Positions 10,376 through 20,390 of a DNA stretch of 64,000 nucleotides are shown here, piece after piece. The position numbers and the translations under genes were made by a program. How positions within the stretch are numbered: the stretch's first letter is position 1; each line of letters begins with the position of its first letter. The notes under the pieces are model-generated. The model was not told the origin of the DNA. It saw only the letters and a list, made by a program, of their open reading frames with translations, and searched no databases. Source of the stretch: Alentia gelatinosa (lineage: Eukaryota > Annelida > Polychaeta > Phyllodocida > Polynoidae); contig OX465579.1 of NCBI GenBank assembly GCA_950022655.1, forward strand, positions 78,689,193 to 78,753,192, read 5' to 3'.

Positions 10376-12340
10376 TTATACCTGAAATTTCTCATGTTTG
10401 GTAGCGCGTCTAAAGGCAGCCATGTCCACAGAATTATGCGTGTCACTGCTCAGACAGTCCCACAGCCCAATGCCCCTGTACATTGGTGACTTGGTGTATT
10501 TTGATGTCTTGTGGTTTATTACTTTAAAACGCTTCCTGTTGCCCCAACGTGTTCTACTCTCTCTAGTATCTAGTAAGTTATAGTTGGTTGATAACTTGTA
10601 CATACACCTTTCCAGTTTAAGCTCACGTCTGTCCTTCAACCATTCTACCCCCACTTTGGTGTGCAAGTCGGCAATGCTCTGCCTTCTGTATCTACTACCC
10701 TGTACCACCCTTAGGCCTCTGTTCTGTGCTCTTTGCAAAGCTAGTATATCACTGGATCTCGCTCCGTCGATAACAAAACTACTGTATACCAGAATAGGCC
10801 GAATACAGGTACAATATATTTCTTTGGCAACCTTTTGCGATATCGATCTCCTAATTTTGTTTAATCTATAAATCCGGTTACTAGCAGTCTTTAATATCTG
10901 TTTGATTTGAGATAAGAAATTAAGGTCCTGATCTATTATTACCCCTAGATATTTATAAGCCTCCTTTGTGACCAGTTTATCATCACCACAACGCAAGTCA
11001 AGATCGGGTAGAAATCGCTTTCGTGCCTTAGACGCGTACCAACATGTACTAGTTTTTTTGGCATTCAACATTAAACCATTTATTTTACTCCAGTTGTAGA
11101 CACTATTGACTGCCGTTTCAAGCCTCTGTCGAGCTGATTCCGGTCTTAGGTCACTAGTGTATACAACCAGATCGTCAGCATATTGTAACCATTTGACGCC
11201 CTCCAAACCACTACACATATCATTTATAAATACATTAAACAACAACGGGCCGAGCACGGACCCCTGCGGGACCCCAGTGGTTACATCCAACACTTCCGAG
11301 AGAGTACCATTTACAAAGCACCGCTGTTTCCGGTGTGCTAGGTAATCTATTAGCCAGTGGTTCCAGTTTTCTGGTATAAAAGCAAGACGTTCCAATTTTG
11401 AAAGTAACAAACTATGCGGCACAGAGTCAAACGCCTTGCGTATATCAACAAAGCACGCGGCAGTTACTTCGGAACAATCTCGTCCAATATACAGACCATT
11501 AACAAACTCGAATATAGCGTCCTCTGTCCCGTAGCCGGGCCTGAAGCCATATTGATAGTCTGTTAGAAATTCATGCTCTTCGAGCCATCCATAAAGAGAT
11601 CGGTGCATGATTTTTTCCAATAATTTAGCAGGTGCCGGGAGTATTGTGATAGGCCTCCAATTAGATACATCGGTATTGTCACCACCTTTGGGTATGGGGA
11701 TTATGATACCTTCTTTCCATGAGTTAGGAACTAGACTATATTTGAATGAACATCTCAACAGGTAGGTAAATTCGTCTAACAGAATAATAAGAGCATCTCT
11801 GAGGATCCGCGCTGATACGTCACTTACTCCAGACGACTTAGTCAGTTTCATCTCTTTAATCAATTTTAGTACATCTCCCTTATCAAAGTCTAGGTCAACA
11901 GTAGTATCGTTTTTCTCTAGGTCACCCAGATCACCTAATAGGTCCATGTGGGCATCAAGATCACAGCTTTCGAATATTTCAGACCCTATTTTTCCGAAGT
12001 AATTATTAACAAAATGGGCAGTGCTCTCGTCAGGCACCTGTTCACCACTATCCCCATCAACTAACTTGCAACTCGCTACCGTTTTTTTACCTTCTGTTAA
12101 GTCCTGAATAAGGCGCCAGAAGTCTCGTGGCGCACACCTAGCTTGGTCCATAGCCTCCCTACAGTAGTTGTCCTTTGCGTCCAGGAGTGATCTTTTAATA
12201 TCAAGACCTAATCTCCTGGCCGCTTTAGCATCCGTTGTATTCTCACTCTCTCTTGCACTTTCCACAAGGCAAGCTCTTTCATGGATTTTAGAAAGTATGT
12301 CATCGGTGATCCAAGGGTCACGCTCCCTCTTGAAGGTCAT
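10376..12340 (-). pseudogene. LINE ORF2, reverse transcriptase part
   Basis: A 654-codon open frame carries the RT motifs in order: SSGVSDVSARIL and NWRPITILPAPAKLLEK (fingers), FVDIRKAFDSV (first catalytic Asp), GVPQGSVLGPLLFNVFINDM, and LQYADDLVVY (catalytic YADD). A thumb (CIRPILVYSSFVIDGA, LQRAQNRGLRVVQG) and a C-terminal tail with SPMYRGIGLWDCL follow; the tail is typical of CR1/L2-group LINEs. It would copy its own RNA at nicked DNA. It is in frame with the endonuclease fragment upstream (12353-12865), separated only by a TGA at 12355-12353 where related elements usually have Cys before Pro. The copy is therefore inactive as a full ORF2, though the RT part is intact. Confidence 0.9.
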
Positions 12341-12352
12341 CTCTTTTATGGG

Positions 12353-12865
12353 TCATACAATATCTAGATAATTGGTTATAGCTCTAACAATAATATCCCA
12401 CTGCTCACTAGGGTCCGTGCTCGACCAGAGTACACTCCAATCGGAATCAGTTAAGTGAGTAGCAAAGGTATCATAGTTGTAATGTTTATAACTACGTCCA
12501 GAAAAATGTACTTTTTTCTTAGGCTCTCTCAGCTTCTTTCTTTCAGCGTAGACTAACAGGTGGTCACTCAGGAGTATATTGCTGACACCAGCCTTATTTA
12601 CAAAGTGCGAGTTCGTGTAAAGGTGGTCTATGAGGCTGCCACCACATCCGCTATTATCAGGTCTTGTCACCCCGTCCACAAGTTGTTTCAGTCCTTGGTC
12701 CTTTGCGAAGTCCATGAGTTTAGTTACAGATACATCATTCCGGGAATACAAGTTAGCATTGAAATCCCCAATTAGCCAGAACTCAAAATTGTTTAGGCTA
12801 TCATCATTCAACAGGGCCTCCAGTACGTTCAAGAACTCATCCATTGAACCTTTGTTGGAATCCCA
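12353..12865 (-). pseudogene. LINE ORF2, C-terminal half of the AP endonuclease
   Basis: The frame shows the last motifs of an APE-type endonuclease: FWLIGDFNAN (GDFN), SLIDHLYTN (catalytic-site DH), and NILLSDHLLV (SDH). It then runs into the linker and stops at TGA 12355-12353, in frame with the RT that follows. The N-terminal half, including the metal-binding Asn and Glu motifs, is absent. Similarity starts at about 12865 with a WDSNKGSMDEF segment. In an intact element this domain nicks the target DNA to prime reverse transcription. Confidence 0.85.
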
Positions 12866-13615
12866 GGCAGCTCAGTGCTAGTAGGGGGAGTGTCGTGTCT
12901 GCACTCACCCTGCTAGGTGTAAGTGTCGTGTTATTTTTGGTGGTCAAGTTGTGTTCGTGTGCCGTTTTTATCTGCTTGTGTTTCTGCGTGTGTCAAGCCA
13001 TTGTCCATACGAGACAGGTAAAGAGCCATGGCAAGGTGGCAAGTGGCAGGGGCAAACACTGTACCGTGTTCACATTGATTAGAACATAAGTGTTGAGTAG
13101 AGCAGGTAATGGTCATATGTCTATAAGTCCAACTCAGTTGGTGCTGGATTCAATTAAGTATACAGAATCAATATATTTACACAAAAGACAACACATAAAG
13201 ACAATTATCATCATCTTACACACAGGGAATAGGTTGCAACCACACAGAATACACACGGAATACACAGTTATCATGCTCTCTTTAGACTTAATGACTAATA
13301 GACGGTATGGGTATAATCAGCCCCAGTGACGCGCAAGACGGTAGTGAGTCAGTTCATAGTGAGTCAGTTCATATCATAAGTTTTGGTACGACAGTCCAGA
13401 CAACCCATAAAATAGATAAGTGGGTACTCATCACTCTGTTCATCAGCGAGGGTTGGAGAGTTTTATATGTCCGGCTGTCGGTTTTGCGCCGTCATCATTC
13501 CGCCATGATGTAAGAGCAATATGGATATAAATGCCATTTCATACTACGTCGGGCGTCAGGTTCTCTGGGGTAGAAGATTGAAATATATTAGTTAAGGTAA
13601 AGATCTAAAAAATAC

Positions 13616-13669
<54 letters not shown>

Positions 13670-14041
13670 CTTGTACAGAAGCCATTCGTTATTGATTACA
13701 CCTTGAGGAAATATTAAAGATTATTTATTTATGTCTAGGCTTAGTTAAGTATGCTAGTAGCATCGTACCACTGTCATTCACCACTGACATAATTCACTTA
13801 ACTTAGTTTCATCTTCAGCTTCGCCAGTCTTAGTAGATGTTTGGTTCCACTTCATTGGTCCGCCTGTAATCCACTAGGACATAGCGGTAGAGGTCTGATA
13901 CCACTAGGCCATCAGCATCTCCACGTCACTATACCTAGAATCCATCACGGAAAACTTCCATCACTTATGACGACAACAGTAGCATCACCTCTCGGCCGAG
14001 TACTACTCTAGTCATCACCATAAGACGATACAATGACAAGG
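12866..14041. other. Noncoding spacer between ORF2 fragment and esterase ORF
   Basis: No coding signal. It contains a 44-bp (AT)n microsatellite at 13619-13662. On the minus strand the sequence after the esterase ORF includes an AATAAATAATC-type signal near 13715-13730 before the (TA)n, which would suit a 3' UTR ending. The endonuclease N-terminus that should precede 12865 is not present. Confidence 0.5.
13619..13662. repeat. (AT)n microsatellite, 22 units
   Basis: Uninterrupted AT dinucleotide run. It lies about 380 bases downstream (minus strand) of the esterase ORF, so it could be a 3'-terminal simple repeat of that element or an independent microsatellite. Confidence 0.95.
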
Positions 14042-14671
14042 TTATACCCCAGTCAGCAGGTTCCTACGGATAGCACGGAGCAAGTAGTTCGCCAGATTAG
14101 GAGCATAGGTACTGTTAGCATGGCAACCGTCCCACAGCTTGTAATACAATACTGAGAAACGCGACTGCGCCGAGTGATCGACATAGACTAGGGTATCAAG
14201 GTGTGGGGTAGCCAGGCCTTTTCGCTGGTTAGACTCCACTATCAGGGAGTTAATAACTTGCACCCGTACGTCAATCTCTTGCTGCAGATCATAGTCTTTG
14301 GGTACTCGATAGTATCTAGCATAGTCTATGCCGAAGTATGTGCCAAAGCAGACCGACATACCAGGCCTTAAGTTCTCCAGCTCAGTAATTAACACATTCC
14401 GTAACTCCATCTGCTGTTCGACGTATTCTTTGGTATCCGCGTGAGCTAGTACCAGTTTTCCTTCTCGATTAGTAACGAAGTCTAGATCGCAAATACCTCC
14501 GCATATGTAAACCGAAGTAAACGGCCGCGAGGAGGAACAGTGACGACGTGCTACGTTACCGAGTCGTCGGATTCCAGCTCCCGGGCATACTATCACGTCG
14601 TAAATCATTTGATCCCTCTTCAAGTGAGATGCGGCCACACCTAATCGGGAGTCGCTGATGACCAGTGCCAT
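14042..14671 (-). CDS. SGNH/GDSL esterase-like ORF of a LINE
   Basis: The frame opens just after a stop at about 14705; its first ATG is at 14671, giving about 209 codons. Three SGNH-type blocks are visible: MALVISDSRLG near the N-terminus (nucleophile Ser block), SVYICGGICDLDF in the middle (GGxND-like block, with Cys-Asp instead of Asn-Asp), and WDGCHANS near the C-terminus (DxxH block with catalytic Asp and His). Esterase domains of this type are known in the ORF1 proteins of CR1/L2 LINEs. Here it lies 34 nt after the stop of the NADAR-carrying ORF and in a different frame, so expression may need reinitiation, frameshifting or splicing. Enzymatic activity is not proven, since the second block deviates. 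Confidence 0.65.
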   Translation of the reverse strand: MALVISDSRLGVAASHLKRDQMIYDVIVCPGAGIRRLGNVARRHCSSSRPFTSVYICGGICDLDFVTNREGKLVLAHADTKEYVEQQMELRNVLITELENLRPGMSVCFGTYFGIDYARYYRVPKDYDLQQEIDVRVQVINSLIVESNQRKGLATPHLDTLVYVDHSAQSRFSVLYYKLWDGCHANSTYAPNLANYLLRAIRRNLLTGV

Positions 14672-14705
14672 ATCATCCGCTGTCACTAATACCGTATAGA
14701 TTCAG

Positions 14706-16700
14706 TCAATCGTTTAACTCGTCTCGTATCCGCATTAGTAAGACTCCACACCTGTTTAGACCAGAATAGATAGACGCCTTGTGAGCTACCTCGTACACCA
14801 GACCAGTGCCCCAGTACTCGTTCGCCGTGGCTTCTAGCAACGTATGTGGTCGGGTTCTCAGAAGTCGGGACCTAAGTTTGTCATTCTGCAGAAACTTGCA
14901 CGACATGACATCTTTCAGCCTTTCCTCTTTCACGAGGTCCCAGTTTACCCCATTCAACACTCGTACTCTCTTACCCAGTTTATGCAGCTGATAAGGGTCA
15001 TCCGTGTTTTCGATTTTGGTGGCCATGTCAGTATCACCACAATACAGAGCTTTGAAATGTTGATACGCCTTTTCAGAACTAGTGTATGTGTGCAGCTCAG
15101 GAGGGTCTTTGTCAGAATACAACGGGTACCTGACTGGGCAGCGATACAGATTACTCAGATAAGCTGTAGTACCAGCAAAAAATATACCGAGGGGGGTTTC
15201 ACGAACCTGTTCCACAGGTGTCTTTTGCTTATTTCTAGGCGGCCGTTTAGGTGTGTCCTCTGGATACTCTCTAGCCTGCGTTTCCGCGGTCGCACCACTT
15301 GTGTCTAATTTAGCAGTCATTTTCGCGCGCACGTCTGGGTTTGGGTCAACAGTCATGGCCTGGTCAGTTCTAGCCCTCATGTCAAGAGGAGGGGGGGGAG
15401 GTCTTCGGTCACGCTCTACTGCTTGGGCAGGCAGCCTTGCTGCGGGCAGCATAATACTAGTATAGCGGTCCCTTGAACCAGGTCGATTGAGGTCACCATG
15501 CGAGGCACCACGAATTCTCTCAGTAGGGCGGGTTGTCGGGTTCTGCTTATAGTCCGGCGGTATTAGTCTGTGGGGTAGGGAGTCAGCTTGATCTAGGTCA
15601 AAGCTCTCGCCTTCAACAACAAGAGTACAACCATCACCCTCGATCCATGCATCCATACCGATCCTATTAGCATATCCACGCACCATACGAAATAGACCCT
15701 TTCTGCGTCTGATAACTGGCGGGTCGTCCGGTGCTAAAGCAACATAATGTAGTTGGGTTCGTTTTAGTTTGGGAGCTAGATGTAACACCTTGTTTTTTGC
15801 AGCTTTGTTAGAGAAGCAGACCATGATTGGGGGCGGCCTGTTATTGCGCGGCTGGTAGTTCTGACCCATCAATCTACTCGCGCTCAGTATGTCCATGTTT
15901 CTAACAGAGACACCGATGGTGTTCCATATACTTTGAACCACAACACACAAGTCCTCATTCTGTTCATATAACATTCCAAGTATAATCACATTACGTTCAC
16001 TTGAGGTATATAGAAATTGAGTTCGATCATCCGTGTCACCTCCTACCACACCGGCATAGGTGGGGGTTGCTGGTCCATTTGGGCGAATTGTATGGCTAGA
16101 GTCGATTTTGGCATCAATACGGTGGACCTTCTGCTCTAGTGAGCTCAGCCTACATTCTAGTTTTTCTCGATCTTCGATTCCCCCAGCGATTGATCTATCA
16201 ACATCAGTTCTCAGTGAGTTAAATTCAACTCTTAGATCACGCACCTCAAAGAGGCACTCTTCTTTGAGAGTACCAAGCTTCTTGTCTAGATCACTATTCT
16301 TTGGCAAGTCAGCGATGTCACGCTTAGTTAATGAGTCCCTTTTTAGGTCCCTGAACATTTGTGTTATCACCCTCATGTCCGGTACAGCCTGACTTTCGTC
16401 ACTACTGCTGTAATAATCAACGTTACCCCCGTCAAACGGTATGGATCTTTCTGATTCACACTCACTACTACTGTCAACAGTATCCGGGTTAGCATGCTCG
16501 CCGTTCGAATGGGTCCGCGTAGGCATTTTCTCGAAGTGAGTCCTAATATCACTAACCTTTGACTTTTTGGGTATAGGTTTCACTGTGGGCGTTCCTACAT
16601 TAGCAGGACTAGGGGTAGACGACAGTATCCTTTTCTTTTGAGGCGTTCGTTCATCAGCTACTTCTGGATTTAGGGCAGAGACGCGATCAATGTCCGCCAT
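14706..16700 (-). CDS. LINE ORF1-like protein with C-terminal NADAR (YbiA-like) domain
   Basis: An intact 664-codon frame. Order of parts: a Ser/Pro/Lys-rich N-terminus (residues 1-100); a predicted coiled coil (about 110-205, DKKLGTLKEECLFEVRDL and on); an RRM/L1-ORF1p-like region (about 230-375, RNVIILGM, ILSASRLMGQN, PPPIMVCFSNKAAKNKVL); a Pro/Arg-rich linker; and a NADAR domain from about residue 505 to the end. NADAR signatures are YLSNLYRCPV, SSEKAYQHFKA, VMSCKFLQN, LLEATANEYWGTG and LLMRIRDEL. NADAR/YbiA proteins are N-glycosidases or binders acting on ADP-ribose-type or riboflavin-pathway intermediates. In a retroelement it might process ADP-ribosylated RNA or protein, which is inference. 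It is followed by the esterase ORF on the same strand. Confidence 0.85.
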   Translation of the reverse strand: MADIDRVSALNPEVADERTPQKKRILSSTPSPANVGTPTVKPIPKKSKVSDIRTHFEKMPTRTHSNGEHANPDTVDSSSECESERSIPFDGGNVDYYSSSDESQAVPDMRVITQMFRDLKRDSLTKRDIADLPKNSDLDKKLGTLKEECLFEVRDLRVEFNSLRTDVDRSIAGGIEDREKLECRLSSLEQKVHRIDAKIDSSHTIRPNGPATPTYAGVVGGDTDDRTQFLYTSSERNVIILGMLYEQNEDLCVVVQSIWNTIGVSVRNMDILSASRLMGQNYQPRNNRPPPIMVCFSNKAAKNKVLHLAPKLKRTQLHYVALAPDDPPVIRRRKGLFRMVRGYANRIGMDAWIEGDGCTLVVEGESFDLDQADSLPHRLIPPDYKQNPTTRPTERIRGASHGDLNRPGSRDRYTSIMLPAARLPAQAVERDRRPPPPPLDMRARTDQAMTVDPNPDVRAKMTAKLDTSGATAETQAREYPEDTPKRPPRNKQKTPVEQVRETPLGIFFAGTTAYLSNLYRCPVRYPLYSDKDPPELHTYTSSEKAYQHFKALYCGDTDMATKIENTDDPYQLHKLGKRVRVLNGVNWDLVKEERLKDVMSCKFLQNDKLRSRLLRTRPHTLLEATANEYWGTGLVYEVAHKASIYSGLNRCGVLLMRIRDELND

Positions 16701-17839
16701 GCCGACGGGCGATAATACAAGATGTAGGTTTCACCGTTGTCGCGCTATGTTTCCTTTGAGATTAAAGGTCGCTGGTCACATGTACAGTACACAACTATTA
16801 CACATACGATCCATAGGCTTAGCTTGTCCTCATAATCCCTTTGAGATATCCACTTTAGGTCCTTAGAGCATTTAGATCACAGTGTATGCCTCGCCACGCC
16901 GGAACACCACCTCACGCCTCGACTGCCATCATTTGAGTCGTAATCGATATTGAATGTCAAATCCATTCAAATGATGTGCACTGTAGTGGGGGTGTAATTA
17001 ACCCTTTAAGGGCGGGTACCTGTGGCAATGCCATGTGGTAAACGGCGGGTACTAATGCTAATGTGTACCGCCAGTCACACACTTATATACCCTCCCTGCA
17101 TACTCTAAATGAAATAGAGTAAGACTGAACTTTATCTACCTTTTCTCTCTCGTGAAGCGCTGGTGCCAGTGACTGATTGCGACGCCAATTTTTTTTCCCG
17201 GAAGTAACGTAAGAGTTAGTAACAGGACCAGGATGTTGCATTTTTAATTAGTATTCATTGTTATCTGGCAAACTGTCCACACACATTAATTTCCGTGGCT
17301 TTATGCTACATAGTATGGAAAGTGTAGAATCAACAGCTACTAACATTGTTTTACGATTGCGCAGTATTTAATTAGCAACAGTGTAATCTTAACCACCTGG
17401 GAGTTGGTGGGACATGTGCGCAAATAAGTTGACCTGTTGCGCCTCCCTTGTGGATCGTCTACACCCATATACTACCCCACTCAGCTATTTATAGAAACAT
17501 TGACTCCCTCGAGCACCACCTGGCCTTGGAGGGTCTTGTACTAGTTGGTTCCACTTAGAGATGCGTGCGAGCGCATTAGGAGTTAATCAGGGTCCATTTA
17601 ATTAAGGAACAACTAAGTAGAACTTGCAGATAAGGCACAATAAACATGCAAATAACTGGTGCAGGCCGCATCGGTGATGAGTGGTACCCAAACCTAAGTT
17701 CGTATTTAAATGTGATATGGCCAGTCTTTATATATCACCTGTAGTCAGTGCTGTATTGCTGAACTTCTTAAGATTTCACTCCCCAATCTCTTGTATAATA
17801 AGATGGTTATGCACTAATTAATTCAATTAAACTCACCAG
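16701..17839. other. Noncoding stretch, possible 5' UTR/promoter of the NADAR element
   Basis: No coding signal. Apart from the TATA-like site at 17081-17090, a small inverted repeat (CATCATTTGA / TCAAATGATG) lies at about 16926-16977. No long direct repeat matches the downstream side (13-14 kb), so I see no LTR pair. Confidence 0.5.
17081..17090 (-). promoter_or_regulatory. TATA-box candidate upstream of the NADAR ORF
   Basis: The minus strand reads GGGTATATAAGTGTG, a strong TATA match about 390 nt upstream of the ORF1 start at 16700. It could drive the NADAR/esterase transcript. LINEs usually use internal TATA-less promoters, so this may instead be a captured promoter or chance. Confidence 0.35.
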
Positions 17840-18602
17840 GGGGCTGTTTCACTAGGAGCTATAAGTCTCGCTGTTTGTAACAGTGGCAGCAAAGCGGCAG
17901 TGTGCGTTTCATTAGCAACTCAAGCTAGTTGGGACACAAGCACCAACAGTGGCAGAACCTGTTTCATCAGTGCAGTGGCTCTCGCTGTTAGTGCCACTGT
18001 GGAGCTGCTGCAAGCGAGAGGGTCTACCCTCTCGTTGGTTACGTGTATAGAAGGTTTTCACCCACTTCCCATAGGAATTAAGCAACAAAATGTTTACACG
18101 AGTAAGGTATATATATCACGCCATTCCGAAGATATCGCCGTTTGAATTTTTTACTTCCTCCGTGCGTTTGCGTTGCTCGCTGTTCTCTTTCACTCCCTCC
18201 GTAGTGCGGCGGGGTTTCGGCTGTTATTTTTGTTACCCCCCAGAAGCCGGCGGGAAGTGCAGTATTTGCTATGACAACATTCAAATGCCGATATCTTTAG
18301 AACGGTGTGGCCGGTATTCTTCATATTTGGTACGATTATAGGTTATATGTATACCTTACTCGTGTACAAATTTCAGTGCTTAATTCCTATGGGAAGGGGT
18401 GAAATTCCATGTCATCCCAGCCCGTCAACAAATAAATTCGAAAGTCAAATGCATGTGCAAAGTGAGAGTTGTTATCACCTCAACAGCGAGACAGACCCCT
18501 GATGAAACGCAAATTTGGGCTTGACACTGTTGCTGCCACTGTTTGTGCCACCGTTGCAGTCCTACCTCTCGCTTTGACCCCACTACTCGCTTTGACCCCC
18601 CT
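17840..18602. mobile_element. MITE of the GTTTCACTAG family, right end lost
   Basis: The left end GGGGCTGTTTCACTAG follows CAG (17837-17839). Further GTTTCAT copies sit about 60 bp apart near 17909 and 17971 (subterminal repeats). The centre holds inverted arms around 18090-18130 and 18325-18360 with the core motif ATATAACC...CGTACCAAATATGAAGA and its complement. The right arm is recognisable up to about 18600 but the terminal inverted repeat is missing. It has no coding capacity. Confidence 0.7.
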
Positions 18603-18648
18603 GGTTGTCTATCTGCCATGATTTCTCCAGTGGTCAATGCAGTGGTGC

Positions 18649-19485
18649 GGTTTGGTTTGTTGGTTTGATTCAACGTCCAGTTAACCATTGCAGGGCCCTG
18701 TTTTTTAGTCATGACAACCGTTCATAATGACGTGTTTCAGCTGTCAGTGTCCTATAGACGCGAGATCTTAGAGGATCGGCCATTTGTCGGCCAATTTTAA
18801 TATGAGTAAGGGATACATATATCTCATAATCGTACCAAATATGAAGAAGATCAAAAGCACCGATTTGCCGATATTTGTGATTGAATTTCGTCATAGCAAA
18901 CGTCTGCTCTGGTGGCTAGTGTGCTAGCATGCCTCCGCTAGTTTATATGCCGTAACAACCGACAATTTTTGCGGCGATCTCCAGTGGCGCACTATGATCA
19001 TGACTATAGAACACCCGCCATCTTTTGTCTTCCAAAATGTCATACATTCGCTGTACGATCTTAGGGTATCGGTAATAACGATTGTTGTGACTGAAAAACA
19101 GGGCCCAGGTTCTTACCAGACTTTCTCAAGGTTCTTTTACACCAAAAAGGTGGTGATCGAATCTATGAAATGAATTTAGGTGGAAACCTCACCCCTAGAC
19201 ATTTACCGAGGTGAGAGTTCTTTTACTTCCCATACCACATAGACATGGTATGAGAAGGATTGGCCTTTGATATAGCAGTAAATCTACCACTGCTGGGGGT
19301 GAAGGAGAAAAGTGGCTGCAGTGGGACCCGAATCAACAAAGTCCAGTGCTCTTTACCACTGAGGTAACTCCCCAATCCGGTCGCTTTTGTTATGCTTGCA
19401 TGCAAGCATATCCGGTCTGCACCACAAGGAGGCGAGGTGACCAAGAGGGTGAACAGATTGATAATTGCTGTCCACCCCAGTAGAC
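18649..19485 (-). mobile_element. tRNA-derived SINE, copy 2, split by a MITE
   Basis: Flanked by the direct repeat TGCAGTGGTGC at 18638-18648 and 19486-19496. On the minus strand the A-box region TTACCTCAGTGG and B-box-like GATTCGGGTCC are visible near 19310-19370. The body matches the SINE at 4255-4657, but the 3' tail (TCAAACCAACAAACC-type) differs. Without the 412-bp MITE and its 3-bp duplication, the SINE is about 422 bp. Confidence 0.85.
18694..19105. mobile_element. MITE with CAG target duplication, related to the satellite
   Basis: Inverted ends GGCCCTGTTTTTTAGTCA and TGACTGAAAAACAGGGCC (about 33 bp imperfect) are flanked by CAG at 18691-18693 and 19106-19108. The empty site can be read in sister SINE copies (TTGCAGGTTCT). 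The inside at 18812-18930 matches the satellite monomer (AAATATGAAGA..., TCTGCTCTGGTGGC), and the left end matches satellite 42561-42590. It has no coding capacity. A 3-bp duplication suits a Harbinger-like superfamily. Confidence 0.85.
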
Positions 19486-19499
19486 TGCAGTGGTGCAGT

Positions 19500-20390
19500 C
19501 AGTGGTCATCTTCACCTCACCACCCCCCCCCTGCCCTCCTCCCACCCACCACACCCTATATGTAGGTACCCGGGAGAGTGATCTAGGTCGATAGAAGGTC
19601 ACGCTCAATCAGTGTAACCTTCACTTCCGGGTAAATCATAGTCGTTTCAGAGAGGAAAGGCAAGTTACCATTTTTAGAGATGCAAATGTGCTTCGCGTAG
19701 TGATTAGCATGAAAGTGCATTTTTGTAAATCTTTCTGAATAGTTGTATTAGGTGAACGGGAACATCCTGTTAACCCATTCATGCCGGGTGATGCCTTCAG
19801 GTATCAACCAGGGCTGGCCGGGTGATGCCTCAAGGCATCAACCGGGGCGGGCCGGGTGATGCCTTGAGGCATCATTTATAAAATATTCGTTTTTTAAGAT
19901 AAAATTGGAAATAATGGTTCAATAAACATGAAACTTTCAGAGAATGTAGATATAATATCATATTTGATATTCCGGGCGAAATAGAAAATAGTATTAAATA
20001 TCACGTGTCATGTCACGTGATACATAGATCAAAATGTTCACAATAGGTCTATATGCCCGGCCTCTAGCGGTAGTCACTGGCACTAGTACCCGGCTCTGTG
20101 ACTGTACCCCTGCCGCGGGTACCCGGCGCGATAGGGTTAAAGAAAGAGAAGTAATCCGGGATGGTTACTACTTGTTTGTTTATTTTACGTTGATTACGGA
20201 TGCGTGTGTAATGCTGGGCTTTCTGACTATGCAAATATAATATAAAATGTCTGCCATTTTGTTATCAAATCACGTGGTACAGTGGGTAGAAAAAATATTT
20301 TACCCCACGGTGCAGCCGAACAGAATTTTTTCTCCAAGTGAGACATTTGTGCACTGGTATATAATAACTAGGAGCATATGTTATTTCCAT
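19500..20390. other. Noncoding stretch with a short tandem repeat and paired CACGTG sites
   Basis: Three copies of a 34-bp unit (GCCGGGTGATGCCT...) lie at 19783-19880. Two CACGTG E-boxes, 12 bp apart, lie at 20002-20007 and 20014-20019 in a near-palindrome, and another is at 20274. No coding region is supported. Confidence 0.6.

Larger units (their letters stand above)
10167..12865 (-). mobile_element. 5'-truncated CR1/L2-group LINE with poly(A) tail
   Basis: On the minus strand the element begins inside the endonuclease domain near 12865, carries ORF2 to 10376, and has a 3' UTR of about 190 nt with A-rich and AT-repeat stretches. It ends in an 18-A tail (T run at 10167-10184). I found no target duplication. 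The NADAR/esterase ORFs at 14042-16700 lie upstream on the same strand in the right order for ORF1 and could belong to the same element, but about 1.2 kb of unrelated noncoding DNA intervenes. Confidence 0.75.

Noticed and set aside
13870..13960. A tRNA-like A box (TGGCCTAGTGG) on the minus strand
   Set aside because: There is no B box at suitable distance and no terminator, so it is probably chance.
10167..17100. An LTR retrotransposon covering the LINE ORFs
   Set aside because: No direct terminal repeats, protease or integrase; the RT motifs and poly(A) tail are those of a non-LTR element.
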